Shown one piece after another: positions 53,388 to 62,201 of a DNA stretch of 64,000 bases. Numbering within the stretch: position 1 is the first letter of the stretch; each line of letters begins with the position of its first letter. The translations under genes were made by a program, and so were the position numbers. The DNA is from Glycocaulis sp. Its GTDB lineage: Bacteria; Pseudomonadota; Alphaproteobacteria; Caulobacterales; Maricaulaceae. Below the pieces are notes generated by a model that saw nothing but the letters and a program-made list of their open reading frames with translations, was not told the origin of the DNA and made no database searches. The DNA lies in assembly GCA_022565665.1 (NCBI GenBank), contig JAIUMI010000008.1, forward strand, positions 1-64,000, given 5' to 3'.

Positions 53388-53789
53388 TCAGTCCTCGCGG
53401 TCCTGCCGCCTGAACGCACGGGCCAGTCCAAACCCGACCAGCACCACACCGATAAAGGCGGGAATGGCCGCTATCCCGGCCATCATCAGAGCCGGTGAAG
53501 GTTCACCCGGCTCCAGAGGCGCGCTCTGGCCGATCATCGCGCCCATCGCCACAAGACCGGCGGCCACAGCGATCAGGATGAAACCGGATTTGAGATCATT
53601 ATTGCCCGGCTTGCGCCGCGTCGCGCCCAGCGCCTTGATCGCTTCGGCGTCCAGCGTCTGGCCCTGCCGCAGGGCCTCTCGCACCGTCTGGTGCATATTG
53701 TACCGGTTGATGGCACCGCCCGCGACGGCGATCAGCACGATCATAACCACGCCGAGGAAAAACCCGACGGCTACAACAATCTCTTCCAT
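53388..53789 (-). CDS. DUF6249-like membrane protein
   Basis: A 133-residue protein with three hydrophobic helices (about residues 4-25, 70-87 and 105-122). The segment INRYNMHQTVREALRQGQTL between helices, with LKSGFILIAVAAGLVAMGAM, looks like the DUF6249 family often linked to ECF modules. It starts the sigma operon. Function unknown. Confidence 0.68.
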   Translation of the reverse strand: MEEIVVAVGFFLGVVMIVLIAVAGGAINRYNMHQTVREALRQGQTLDAEAIKALGATRRKPGNNDLKSGFILIAVAAGLVAMGAMIGQSAPLEPGEPSPALMMAGIAAIPAFIGVVLVGFGLARAFRRQDRED

Positions 53790-53840
53790 GGACTGGCCTC
53801 CTGACCGGGGATCCGCCTGCCGGAACCCGCTTCCTGAAGA

Positions 53841-54425
53841 CTAGATGCCCGGAGCGGTGGGTTCGGATGCAAACTCGATCACCGCCACGCCAAAAAGATC
53901 CATGTGGAACCAGGCCACCGCCCCGGCCAGGCCAAGCCCGATGGCGATGGAGGCGATGTCGGCCCACCAGTGCCCGGCACTTTCAAAACTGCCGCCGCGG
54001 GCATAGGCGCTGATCAGGGTGAGGAAGGCCCAGACGGCAAAACTGCCAAAGAGGACCATGCTGGCGATATTGCCATTGGCCAGCAGATGCACCCCGGCCC
54101 ACAGAAAGATGCCCAGCGTCACCGGGTGACGCACGAAAGAGCGGATATGGCCGGGCAGGTAAGCAGCAATCACCAGAATGATCGCCACGGGAATGGCAAA
54201 CAGGGCGAGCGTGCGCGTCCATTCCGGCGGCGCCCAGATCGCCTCTGACGGGTGCGCGAGTATGTGCCCGTAGACGATCAGCGCCAGCCCCACCGCACTG
54301 ACGAGTGAATACACGATCGCATAAGGCCCCCCGCCCAGCATCGCGATCATGGGGCCGCGCAGGCCCACCAGACGCACCGAATGAATTCCCAGGAAGATGA
54401 CCAGCCCGGTTATGAGAAATTCCAT
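53841..54425 (-). CDS. NnrU family membrane protein
   Basis: A 194-residue protein with about five or six membrane helices. Family traits are the start MEFLITGLVIFLGIHSVRLV, the block RSFVRHPVTLGIFLWAGVHL followed by LLANGN, and FGSFAVWAF. NnrU was first described near nitric-oxide metabolism genes, but such homologues are widespread and no denitrification gene is nearby, so only the family is claimed. Confidence 0.85.
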   Translation of the reverse strand: MEFLITGLVIFLGIHSVRLVGLRGPMIAMLGGGPYAIVYSLVSAVGLALIVYGHILAHPSEAIWAPPEWTRTLALFAIPVAIILVIAAYLPGHIRSFVRHPVTLGIFLWAGVHLLANGNIASMVLFGSFAVWAFLTLISAYARGGSFESAGHWWADIASIAIGLGLAGAVAWFHMDLFGVAVIEFASEPTAPGI

Positions 54426-54537
54426 GATCTGCCCTTCAACACGACCTGCCCCGTCCCGGCCTTTTCATAGAACGAGTCCGGCAGGCACGCGAAGCGTGAT
54501 CACGCCGCCGAGGCAAGGCATTTGCGCGGTGAGGCTT

Positions 54538-55044
54538 TCAGGTAACGCGGTGGCGCTCCAGCGACAGCCTGGCCGTCTGTATGCTGAGCACGCCCATCAC
54601 CAGCCCACACCCCAGCGCTGCAGCGGCAAGCCAGATGCCTGCGATCTCCACCGTGCGGGCCGAGGCTCCGGCAAGGCCGAGGAAGATCGCGCCGCTATCG
54701 GGATTCACCCACAGTCCGAACCGGGGCAGCAGCAGATCACCAATTCCGGTGGCGAGAAAGCAGAAGGCCAGCAGCCCGAGGATCAAGCTGGCGGCAAGCC
54801 CGCTCACCCTGACATTAAACCAGCGGGCGCCACCCTGCCCGCTCCTGTCATGAAACCGCAAGGCATATTCACGCGCCGGCCCGAAAGCGGCCAGCGCCAC
54901 ATCGAGACGCCCTTGCGCGTCGCTCTCCTGCAAATGCAGGGCGGCTTCCTCGACAATGTCCCGGCGGTCGGCCAGGGGCAGTTTCTTCAGAGCGTTTTCA
55001 AGATCGGCGCAGTAGCGCGCTATCAGCTGTGCGTGGGCAGGCAT
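54538..55044 (-). CDS. HAAS-type (DUF1700-like) membrane protein, PadR partner
   Basis: A 168-residue protein whose N-terminal helices (LIARYCADLENALKKLPLAD, RRDIVEEAALHLQESDA) resemble the HAAS domain, followed by three or so membrane helices from about residue 80. Such proteins accompany PadR regulators. It starts one base after the PadR stop. Role in sensing or complex formation is unproven. Confidence 0.75.
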   Translation of the reverse strand: MPAHAQLIARYCADLENALKKLPLADRRDIVEEAALHLQESDAQGRLDVALAAFGPAREYALRFHDRSGQGGARWFNVRVSGLAASLILGLLAFCFLATGIGDLLLPRFGLWVNPDSGAIFLGLAGASARTVEIAGIWLAAAALGCGLVMGVLSIQTARLSLERHRVT

Positions 55045-55045
55045 C

Positions 55046-55375
55046 TCATGGCCTCACAATGGCGTTGAGCTGTGTCTGGAACTGCCTCCAGAAGGTCAGC
55101 ATTCCGTCCGCAGCTTTCCTGCCTGCGGGCGTCAGTGAATAATATTTGCGCGGCGGGGCGATGTCACTGGTCTCCCACCGTGCCGCCAGCCGCCCGTCAG
55201 CCTGCAGGCGGCGCAGCAGTGGATAGACGGTGCCTTCGGACAGTCCGACACCATCAGCACCCGTCAGCCGGCGGACAAGCTCCACGCCATAAAGTTCGCC
55301 ATCACGCAGCGCAGAGAGGACGGCAAACTCCGCCGCGCCCTTGCGCATCTGGGATTTCCAGGAATCAAGATTCAT
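55046..55375 (-). CDS. PadR family transcriptional regulator
   Basis: A 109-residue winged-helix regulator: AAEFAVLSALRDGELYGVEL, VGLSEGTVYPLLRRLQADGR and YYSLTPAGRKAADGMLTFW are typical of PadR. ATG 55375 is chosen; earlier frame residues are basic and poorly coding. It forms an operon with the HAAS-type gene, the common PadR layout. The target is probably its own operon. Confidence 0.9.
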   Translation of the reverse strand: MNLDSWKSQMRKGAAEFAVLSALRDGELYGVELVRRLTGADGVGLSEGTVYPLLRRLQADGRLAARWETSDIAPPRKYYSLTPAGRKAADGMLTFWRQFQTQLNAIVRP

Positions 55376-55598
55376 GCGCCTGCGCCGCCTTCCCCCAATA
55401 TGTGCCGATTCTTGTAGCGGGGAGCGGGTACACAAGGCAAACGGCGCTGGATGAAGCTTCGCCCTGGTCAGGCCGTCCAGACCCGGCGAGCGCCCTGCCG
55501 CAGCGCACCGGTTCTCGCGGCTCGATCTGGAAGCCGGTTTTCACGAACCCTTGTCATCGCGAGCAAGGGCACGCTGCCGATATGTGACAGCCCCGCCC

Positions 55599-57521
55599 TC
55601 ACTCATCATCCGGCGCTTCGGCGTGCCCCAGCAGGCGTTCGCACACCCCGCCATCCACCGTATCGAGCTGGACGGTGCCCAGAAGACCCGCGAGCGGGGT
55701 CAGGAAAGTGCCAAGAGCCAACGTAGCCGCGCCGCGCAGATAGGTCTCGTCATCGGGAGAGATATCCGGATCGCGGAACGTGCCGGCAATATTGATCGGC
55801 CCGCCCAGCGAGCCGATATTCGGGCTTGTATCGCGGGCCTGCACCCTGAGATCAAAACGCTCCCGGCGGAAATCGAACCGGCCCTCACCATGGATCTGGC
55901 TGTCAGGTGTGGCGACCAGCAAGGTCTCGGCCTCGCCGACACCGTCCGTCACCACGATATCGGCCATGCCGCACGTGGTGGCGACCGTTGCATCGTTGGC
56001 AAACAGATAGTTGAGCAGGTCGAGCCCGATCAGTTCCAGCGTCCGCCGGGAGATGCCGCCCTCGTCCACCAGCGCGCGCATGCGCCCGTTCGAGTTGGCC
56101 ATGGCGCGGCGGATGCTGTCACCCGTCCCCACCAGGCTGATCTCGCCGGAGAACGTGCCCGCGATCCGCTCATTGGGGATGAAATCCTCCAGTCGAATCC
56201 GTGTGAAAGTGGCGTCTGCCGAGGTGACCGTGTCCTCGCCGCGCGCATCAACCTCCACGACCGATACCAGCCGCCCGCCCCTGAAGCCGAACTCCAGCGG
56301 ATCAAAACGCAGCACACGGTCATCGAGCGTGATGATGGTGGACACCTCCGTCAAAGCCTGACCCGCGCCGGTCACTTCGCGGCCCTCGAACACCAGCCGC
56401 CCGTCCACGCCTGAAATCCGCTCCACATCGAGCGGGGCATTGGGGAAGATGCGGCCCTCCGCCCGCAGCGCCCGTGCCTGAGCACGCGCCAGCTGGCTCT
56501 CTGTCATGTCGTCAGGATCAATGGCCGGCGCGCCGATCAGCATGCCTATGTCAGAGAAGTCCAGCGTGGTGGAGGCAAGCTGGGCGTCCACATAGGGCCG
56601 GTCCCGGCCGGTATCATAGTCCAGCTGGCCGGACAGATCGCTATCGCCCACCTCGCCTTCGATATTGCGCGCCTGCCAGACATCGTCCACGCGCGCCAGA
56701 TCGAGCGTCAGGTCATAGGGCGGGGTATCGGGGACCGGAATGCCGGTGAAATCATAAACCTCGCGCATATTCTCACCCTGCAGCGCCAGTGCGCCTGCAA
56801 TCTGGCGAAAACTGCCGCGCGGGCCCAGCTGTCCGTCAAACACAAAACGCGTCTCGCCCCCTTCGATATCGAGGCGGAAGGCAAAACTCTGATCAGGATC
56901 GCGCAACCGCATCACCCCGTCACCCTCACCGGTGAAGCTTAAGGCACTGCCGCGCACCTCGCCCTGGCCCGAGATGGAGGTGCGGTCTGCGCCGCCCTCA
57001 TCCTCGGCCACCACGCTGTCGAGATCGGCGGTGAAGGAGACCTCGCGCGCCGCATTGCGGTAAATGATCTGGCTGTCGACCAGATGCAGCCCGCCAACGA
57101 TCGGCACCCGCCCCTGCCCGTCTTCTCGCCCAAGGCCCCAGTTATTGCGTCCCTCATCGTCCACGCTGAGGCGCAGTTCGAGCCCCCTTATCCAGGCCTC
57201 TCGCAAGTTTACCCGCCCGCGTAAGAGGTCGAGCAAGGCGACGTCCGCTACGGCGCGCTCCAGCTGAATAAAATGCTCATCGCCGGTCCAGTCCTCATCG
57301 GAAATGGTGACGCCCTCAAAGCGGACACGCGGCACGAAATTCCACCGCCACCGCACCGCCAACGGCTCGGCTATCGTCACCTGCCGGTCGAGCGCGTGCG
57401 ATACACGCTCCTCCACCCGACCGCGCAGCCAGTCCCACCCCGCCAGCTGGATGACGAGAACCAGGGCAAGGCACGCCGCGAAGACAAGGGCCACAAGGCC
57501 GACAAGGATGCGCACGAACAT
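55599..57521 (-). CDS. AsmA family protein
   Basis: A 640-residue protein with an N-terminal signal-anchor helix (FVRILVGLVALVFAACLALV) and a long periplasmic, beta-rich repeat domain, ending in the conserved DUF490/AsmA C-terminal pattern (LLNYLFANDATVATTCGMAD, FDFRRERFDLRVQARDTSPN, GPINIAGTFRDPDIS). AsmA-like proteins are implicated in inter-membrane phospholipid transport and outer-membrane assembly. ATG 57521 places the helix at the start. Confidence 0.9.
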   Translation of the reverse strand: MFVRILVGLVALVFAACLALVLVIQLAGWDWLRGRVEERVSHALDRQVTIAEPLAVRWRWNFVPRVRFEGVTISDEDWTGDEHFIQLERAVADVALLDLLRGRVNLREAWIRGLELRLSVDDEGRNNWGLGREDGQGRVPIVGGLHLVDSQIIYRNAAREVSFTADLDSVVAEDEGGADRTSISGQGEVRGSALSFTGEGDGVMRLRDPDQSFAFRLDIEGGETRFVFDGQLGPRGSFRQIAGALALQGENMREVYDFTGIPVPDTPPYDLTLDLARVDDVWQARNIEGEVGDSDLSGQLDYDTGRDRPYVDAQLASTTLDFSDIGMLIGAPAIDPDDMTESQLARAQARALRAEGRIFPNAPLDVERISGVDGRLVFEGREVTGAGQALTEVSTIITLDDRVLRFDPLEFGFRGGRLVSVVEVDARGEDTVTSADATFTRIRLEDFIPNERIAGTFSGEISLVGTGDSIRRAMANSNGRMRALVDEGGISRRTLELIGLDLLNYLFANDATVATTCGMADIVVTDGVGEAETLLVATPDSQIHGEGRFDFRRERFDLRVQARDTSPNIGSLGGPINIAGTFRDPDISPDDETYLRGAATLALGTFLTPLAGLLGTVQLDTVDGGVCERLLGHAEAPDDE

Positions 57522-57604
57522 GACGGAACCGAACTGCGGACACGTATGAACTAAGCGCGCAAGGCGGCGCACGGTTCCCTGCGGCGTCAGCCCGTGCAGG
57601 AAGT

Positions 57605-57805
57605 TCAGTAGTGCGGCGGCTTTTCCGACGCGGCGGCAGGCAGGCCGGCCTCCAGCTCCGCAATGCGGCTGTCAGAGCGATGCAGGCTGGCTTTCAGCCG
57701 CTCGATATCCCTCTGCTGCAGGGCCAGCGCCTCGGACAGATCGTCAATCACGCGCTGCTGCTGGGCGATATGGATTTCAAGCGCGTCGAGGCGGGTATCG
57801 GTCAT
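57605..57805 (-). CDS. slyX: SlyX family protein
   Basis: A 66-residue heptad-rich coiled-coil protein, with RLDALEIHIAQQQRVIDDLS and EALALQQRDIERLKASLH, ending PPHY as SlyX proteins do. Function is unknown. It lies between vapC and the AsmA gene on the minus strand. Confidence 0.9.
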   Translation of the reverse strand: MTDTRLDALEIHIAQQQRVIDDLSEALALQQRDIERLKASLHRSDSRIAELEAGLPAAASEKPPHY

Positions 57806-57819
57806 GGGGCAGTGAATTC

Positions 57820-58212
57820 CTAAAGTATTTCAACGCGGGCGGAGACGCCCGGAACGGCGGCGAGCTTTGAATCGCGCGTCCAGAGCGGAGCATCCAGCGC
57901 CTCGGCGAGGGCTATATAAGCCGCATCATAGGCGGTCAGATTATCGCGCAGCGCCCAGATGCGGCCCGTCAGGAAGCGATGGGAGAAGCGTTCGATGTTG
58001 AGCTCTCCCAAAATCGTCAGGCCGACGCGCGCCCGCTTGGCATCGGCGGCGCCGAGCCGCCTATGCCGCCGCAGCGCCTGCAACACCTCAAGGTCCAGTA
58101 TCTCAGGTGCAACGAGGGCGCCCCCACGCTCTTCAAGCCGGTGGCTGAGATCGGCGCCGCCGTTTGCCGAGATTACAACATCCACCACGAGCGAGGCATC
58201 GACGACGATCAC
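57820..58212 (-). CDS. vapC: VapC-type PIN-domain toxin
   Basis: A 130-residue ribonuclease toxin. PIN acidic residues lie in MIVVDASLVVDVV (Asp5), PEILDLEVLQAL (Glu), TAYDAAYIALAEAL (Asp) and WTRDSKL (Asp). Start overlaps the antitoxin stop by four bases (ATGA), normal for vapBC. Targets of VapC are usually tRNA or rRNA. Confidence 0.92.
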   Translation of the reverse strand: MIVVDASLVVDVVISANGGADLSHRLEERGGALVAPEILDLEVLQALRRHRRLGAADAKRARVGLTILGELNIERFSHRFLTGRIWALRDNLTAYDAAYIALAEALDAPLWTRDSKLAAVPGVSARVEIL

Positions 58213-58439
58213 CGTCCGTCGCGCTCTTCGCGGATGATCCGGGTTGTGGAGACCGGCAGCTCGACCGGCTCCATCGACGTCAGGCGCGCCCTGATCGAAG
58301 TCCAGTCGGGCCGTTTCAGATCCTGCTCGATCAGGCGTCTCAGATAATCGCTCATGCTCATCCCTTCCGCTGCAGCGCGCTCTTTGATCGCCCGGTGCAT
58401 CTCTTCAGGGATTTCGCGTATCTGGATATGCTTGTTCAT
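58209..58439 (-). CDS. vapB: VapB/FitA-type antitoxin
   Basis: A 76-residue ribbon-helix-helix protein: HIQIREIPEEMHRAIKERAA and EGMSMSDYLRRLIEQDL, the FitA/Arc-like motif, then a toxin-binding tail (VELPVSTTRIIREERDGR). ATG 58439 is preferred to a TTG two codons upstream. Forms an operon with vapC. Confidence 0.9.
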   Translation of the reverse strand: MNKHIQIREIPEEMHRAIKERAAAEGMSMSDYLRRLIEQDLKRPDWTSIRARLTSMEPVELPVSTTRIIREERDGR

Positions 58440-58648
58440 GTGCAAAACATGAAGACAGGGGTGGGGGAAGTCAATGGGAGGGGAACGCGCGACCCTTCAC
58501 CAACTCCATCGCGCCCGGCAGCTTGCTGATCACGCTGCATACATAGTCATCGTTACCGAAGACCCTTCGACAATCTGGCATTATCAGAATGCTCGACCTA
58601 GCATTACGGGCCGCGCATCAAGCAAGGTCGCCCCGGAGAGGGAGTTAC

Positions 58649-59239
58649 ATGACCCACCATATCCTCGTCTTCTACGGCTCATATCGCGCCGACCGGCAGG
58701 GAATCAGGCTGGCGCGTTATCTCGTGAGAGAGCTAAGCGAGCTCGGCAACGAGGCGGAGCTGATCGACGCCAAGGCCATCAACCTGCCCATGCTGGACCG
58801 CATGTACAAGGAGTATGCCGACGGCGAGGCACCTGCCGGGCTGGAAGAGCTGGCCGGAAAGATCCGCAACGCCGATGCGTTCGTCTTCGTCACCGGCGAA
58901 TATAATTGGGGCATCCAGCCGGGCCTGAAAAACCTGACCGACCATTTCCTGGAGGAATGGTTCTGGCGGCCCGCGGCCATTGCCAGCTATTCGGCCGGCC
59001 GCCTAGCCGGTGTGCGTGCCGCGCTTTCTTGGCACGGAACGCTGTCGGAAATGGGGATGGTGGTCATTTCCAGTTCGCTGGCCGTGGGCGGAATTCGCCA
59101 CGCTATCGACGCCGATGCGCAGCCGGTCGGCGAGGGCGGGGCCGCGCTGGAAAAGGCTTTTCCACGCTTCGCCGCCGATCTTGCATGGTGGACCGAAGCG
59201 GCCCGGGCTCAACGCCAAAAAAGCGGCACACCGTATTGA
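58649..59239 (+). CDS. NADPH-dependent FMN reductase family oxidoreductase
   Basis: A 196-residue flavodoxin-like protein. It begins HHILVFYGSYRADRQGIRLA, with FMN phosphate-binding GSYRADRQG, and continues with FVFVTGEYNWGIQPGLKNLT and DHFLEEW, which is the NAD(P)H:FMN/quinone reductase pattern. Reduction of flavins, quinones or azo compounds is possible; the physiological substrate is unknown. GGAGAGGGAG precedes the ATG. Isolated gene. Confidence 0.87.
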   Translation: MTHHILVFYGSYRADRQGIRLARYLVRELSELGNEAELIDAKAINLPMLDRMYKEYADGEAPAGLEELAGKIRNADAFVFVTGEYNWGIQPGLKNLTDHFLEEWFWRPAAIASYSAGRLAGVRAALSWHGTLSEMGMVVISSSLAVGGIRHAIDADAQPVGEGGAALEKAFPRFAADLAWWTEAARAQRQKSGTPY

Positions 59240-59836
59240 GTGGCGTGGCTGCCTAGGCTCAGCAAGAGGCTGTTGGGCGCCCGGTGCAGAGGCGCTGCTA
59301 CAGAGGCTGAAAATGCCTGAGCGGCCTCAGGCTCACTCCCCACTCTATTGTAGAGAAGAAACTAACTACATTGAAATACAAAAGCAAATTATGTTTTCTA
59401 CAGGAATTTCCCGGCACCCGCTCCGTCAAAATTTGTGACTATTGAAAATATTGGGCTTTTTGAATGAACCGAAAACTTCGGTTTCGGGGGCTATCGTCTA
59501 GCAACGGAGCCTCGGATACTTTTCAGTCCTGCGCGTGCATCCGTCGTTTCTACGCTATAGTTCGATAGCATCGAAAGCCGCGCTTGTCACCCGCCGCAGG
59601 CGGAAATGAGAAAATCTGCTGGTCCCAACAGAAGCGTCTCGGTTCCGAGCAGCCCCCTCGGGATCTCGGGAGTTTATATTTGGCACAATTTGCAAACCTA
59701 GACGACGCAAATCAGCGCATTCTCAAACCGACGAACGCCGTCGCCCTCGATCAGCGGTTCCAACACGGCTGGTGCCCGGGTTAACATTGCCTCTACCCTC
59801 TTTGGTTTTCGCTTCACCGGGAATGAGGGAAGAAAG
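59240..59836. other. Gene-poor stretch with an AT-rich core
   Basis: About 600 bases without a supportable gene. Roughly 59340-59640 is clearly AT-richer than the rest of the window (for example CAAAAGCAAATTATGTTTTC), with a hairpin AACCGAA-AAC-TTCGGTT at 59467-59483. Several short frames exist but none has a plausible start or family. The composition suggests old foreign DNA or a regulatory/structural region. Confidence 0.5.
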
Positions 59837-60055
59837 ATGACCGCCACGCCAGACATACGTCCTGTCGGAGACCTTCCACACGCGACCGGCAAGACCGCAG
59901 CCCGGGAACTCTCGCACAACGGCATCACCACTTTGCGGCAGGTGGCAGCCCACTCAAAAAGGGGCCTTCTTGCCATCCATGGCGTGGGTCCCAAGGCGAT
60001 CCGTATCCTCGACGAGGCTCTTGCTACAATGGGGCTTGATTTCATGAACTCCTGA
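59837..60055 (+). CDS. Small helix-hairpin-helix DNA-binding protein
   Basis: A 72-residue protein resembling the free-standing HhH proteins related to the RNA polymerase alpha C-terminal domain: RPVGDLPHATGKTAARELSH, then NGITTLRQVAAHSKRGLLAI, and the hairpin HGVGPKAIRILDEAL. Probably binds DNA non-specifically; its function is unknown. SD-like GGAAGAAAG precedes the ATG. A seven-base hairpin overlaps its stop codon. Confidence 0.8.
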   Translation: MTATPDIRPVGDLPHATGKTAARELSHNGITTLRQVAAHSKRGLLAIHGVGPKAIRILDEALATMGLDFMNS

Positions 60056-60064
60056 ACGGAGTTC
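60046..60064 (+). terminator. Possible terminator hairpin at the end of the HhH gene
   Basis: GAACTCC (60046-60052) and GGAGTTC (60058-60064) form a perfect seven-base stem with a five-base loop that contains the stop codon. Only TT follows, so termination would be weak; it may instead protect the transcript end. Confidence 0.4.
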
Positions 60065-60182
60065 TTGACTGTCCCATCCTCTCCCTTAACGCATGGGGGA
60101 AGCTGGCTCGTCACGCGTCGTATCTCCTGAGCGGGAAACGTCTCCCCCCACACCAATCAGGGAAGACGCTCATGCAATGGTT

Positions 60183-61166
60183 TCAGGTCCCGGTCGCTCC
60201 ACTGAGCTGCGCGCTGACGTCGGTAAAGGCTGAAATCTCGTCTGCTATATCGCCGTCATGGCCGAGCCATATATGCCCGCCCGTGGGGTAGATCACGAGC
60301 CGCGAGCCGGCCACGCGCGAGGCGATGGTGCGCGCCGTGCCTGCCGTGCCGAACCGGTCGTCCTCGACAGAGATGACAAGGGTCGGCGCAGTAATCGCCG
60401 GCAGATCGATATCGGCCGGACTGCCGGCATAATGGCCGTCATTCATCATCCCGCGCGTACGCTGGCTGACCGGCATGATTTCATTGAGGATGAGGCGGGC
60501 CCGCTCGCGCTCTTCGTGCGAGACTGTTCGCAGAAGCTGCGGGTCGGTGGCCAGCAGCGTGCCGATCAGCTGCTCCGGCATCGCCCGTGAGAGAAGCCAG
60601 AACCAGATGTCCGATGTCAGCAGGCGGTTCACCAGGAAATGCTGGAGACCAGTAAACTCCACCGGGTCGCGCGTCTCAAGATTCATGGCAGGCACCAGAA
60701 GTATCAGGGCCGAGCACCGGTCAGGGTGGCGCAGCGCGAACTGGGCGGCGGGAAGTGCGCCCGCAGACCCGCCTGCGACCGGCAGGCGCTCGATACCCAG
60801 ATGATCAAGGAGATCGGCAAGAGCGTCAGCCTGGCGCGCCGGAGACGGATCGGCCGGGAAATCGCTGCGCAGATAGCCGAAACGCGAGGGCGCGATGATC
60901 TGGAAACCGCGCGCCATCAAAGCCTGCCCGAAGCGCAGGCCCTGATCGAAGCCGCCGCCTGTGCCATGGATCATCAAGAGGGGGGCGCCGGACCCGCCAA
61001 TGGCGTATTCCAGCGTTCCTGACCGGGTGTTTGCCAGCTGGCTTGCGTGCGAAATCCGCTGCTTCTGTGCTTTGAGCGTGCCCGAGAACGATCCGGCAAG
61101 CCATCCCCCGCCCGCCAGCAGCACTCCGGCAGCGCCCGTCAGAACCGTTCTTCGGGAAATCCCCAT
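60183..61166 (-). CDS. Alpha/beta hydrolase with twin-arginine-like signal
   Basis: A 327-residue hydrolase. The N-terminus MGISRRTVLTGAAGVLLAGG is a Tat-like leader with SRRTVL. The fold shows LLMIHGTGGGFDQGLRFG, nucleophile VAGGSAGALPA, acid SVEDDRFG and base PTGGHIWLGHDG. The substrate is unknown. Monocistronic, divergent from the FNR-like gene 241 bases away. Confidence 0.86.
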   Translation of the reverse strand: MGISRRTVLTGAAGVLLAGGGWLAGSFSGTLKAQKQRISHASQLANTRSGTLEYAIGGSGAPLLMIHGTGGGFDQGLRFGQALMARGFQIIAPSRFGYLRSDFPADPSPARQADALADLLDHLGIERLPVAGGSAGALPAAQFALRHPDRCSALILLVPAMNLETRDPVEFTGLQHFLVNRLLTSDIWFWLLSRAMPEQLIGTLLATDPQLLRTVSHEERERARLILNEIMPVSQRTRGMMNDGHYAGSPADIDLPAITAPTLVISVEDDRFGTAGTARTIASRVAGSRLVIYPTGGHIWLGHDGDIADEISAFTDVSAQLSGATGT

Positions 61167-61407
61167 CGTGCATACCCGTGGTGTGATCCTGGCCGAGTAT
61201 AGCGCATGGCATCCCTGCGCCTAAGGGCATTGTGGTCCACAGGCGTCAGCCCTGTGTACGGTATTTACGAAACACCCGGGTGAAGGATTATCGAACGCAA
61301 TTCTGCCCGTTCGAGCCCGGCCCCTCTCCGGAACGACTCGACCTGAGGGCGCATTGGCCTCATGCTCTATTGGCAGGCACTTGAGCGGGCTGCGGTCAGA
61401 GCGATCC

Positions 61408-62136
61408 ATGAACCGGTCCATACTGATACTTGCCGAAGATAGCCGCTGCGTGGGCTGTGAGGTCCGCGAGCGCGGCGTATGTGCCACGCTGAACGTCGGC
61501 CAGATCGGCGACATGGAAGCCGCCGTTTCGGTCAAGCGCCTCAATAGTGGCCAGATACTGATGCTGGAGGGCGATTCCAACGATCACGTGGCCAATGTCA
61601 CGGTTGGCCGGCTGAAGGTCTACAAATCCCTGCCCGATGGCCGCACACAGCTATTGCGCGTATTGCGCCCCGGCGATTTTCTGGGCGCGGCCTTTCGTGA
61701 CAGGACGGCCTGCACGGTCGCGGCGATCACCGAGTGCGAGCTGTGCATCCTGCCGCGCAAGGCGCTGGAAAGTCTTTTCGAGCGCCATCGCGAGATCGAG
61801 CACGCCGTCATGCGCCAGCTGGAAGGCGAGCTGGCCGAGGCCCAGTCGCGGATTCTCGCGTTGGGACGCAAAACGGCCATGGAACGCGTGGCCGGCTTCC
61901 TCGTTGACGAACAGGATCATGCCCGCACATGCGGCGAGCAGCCGGACCTGCTGACCTTGCCGCTGGGCCGCGCGGAGATAGGCGACCTTCTGGGTCTGAC
62001 CATCGAGACGGTCAGCCGCTGCATGACCCGGCTGAAAAAGGCCGGGATCATTGCGCTGGAGGGCGGCAAGTCGGAGCGGGTGTCGGTGCTGGATGCAGGC
62101 CGGCTGCAGGAGCTGGCAAGCGCTGAGGCGTATTGA
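61408..62136 (+). CDS. FNR/FnrL-type transcriptional regulator
   Basis: A 242-residue Crp/Fnr regulator. N-terminal cysteines C14-X2-C17-X7-C25 (RCVGCEVRERGVC) and a further cysteine set at 102, 110 and 113 could hold a [4Fe-4S] cluster, as in FNR. A cNMP-type beta-barrel follows, then a helix-turn-helix with ETVSR at 200-204; Glu200, Ser203 and Arg204 match the FNR DNA-reading triad. It should recognise TTGAT-N4-ATCAA, and that exact box lies at its own stop codon. ATG 61408 places the cysteines near the N-terminus. Oxygen sensing is inferred; the C-X7-C spacing differs from E. coli FNR. Confidence 0.9.
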   Translation: MNRSILILAEDSRCVGCEVRERGVCATLNVGQIGDMEAAVSVKRLNSGQILMLEGDSNDHVANVTVGRLKVYKSLPDGRTQLLRVLRPGDFLGAAFRDRTACTVAAITECELCILPRKALESLFERHREIEHAVMRQLEGELAEAQSRILALGRKTAMERVAGFLVDEQDHARTCGEQPDLLTLPLGRAEIGDLLGLTIETVSRCMTRLKKAGIIALEGGKSERVSVLDAGRLQELASAEAY

Positions 62137-62146
62137 TCCTGATCAA
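62133..62146. promoter_or_regulatory. Perfect FNR box
   Basis: TTGATCCTGATCAA, a perfect match to the FNR consensus TTGAT-N4-ATCAA. It overlaps the stop codon of the FNR-like gene and is centred about 62 bases upstream of the DUF2267 start, which would allow class II activation with a short leader. It probably controls the DUF2267-USP-ATPase genes. Confidence 0.85.
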
Positions 62147-62201
62147 TGCCGCCTCTTGCCCGACAGGAGAAGGTCTGCCCCTTAGCAACGGAGTGCCCCC
62201 C

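Noticed and set aside
59584-59784. A 66-codon frame in the AT-rich stretch
   Set aside because: No Shine-Dalgarno, no family similarity seen, and mixed composition; left as gene-poor DNA.
59698-60156. A minus-strand frame over the HhH gene
   Set aside because: The plus-strand HhH protein has clear hairpin motifs and a ribosome-binding site; the minus frame does not.
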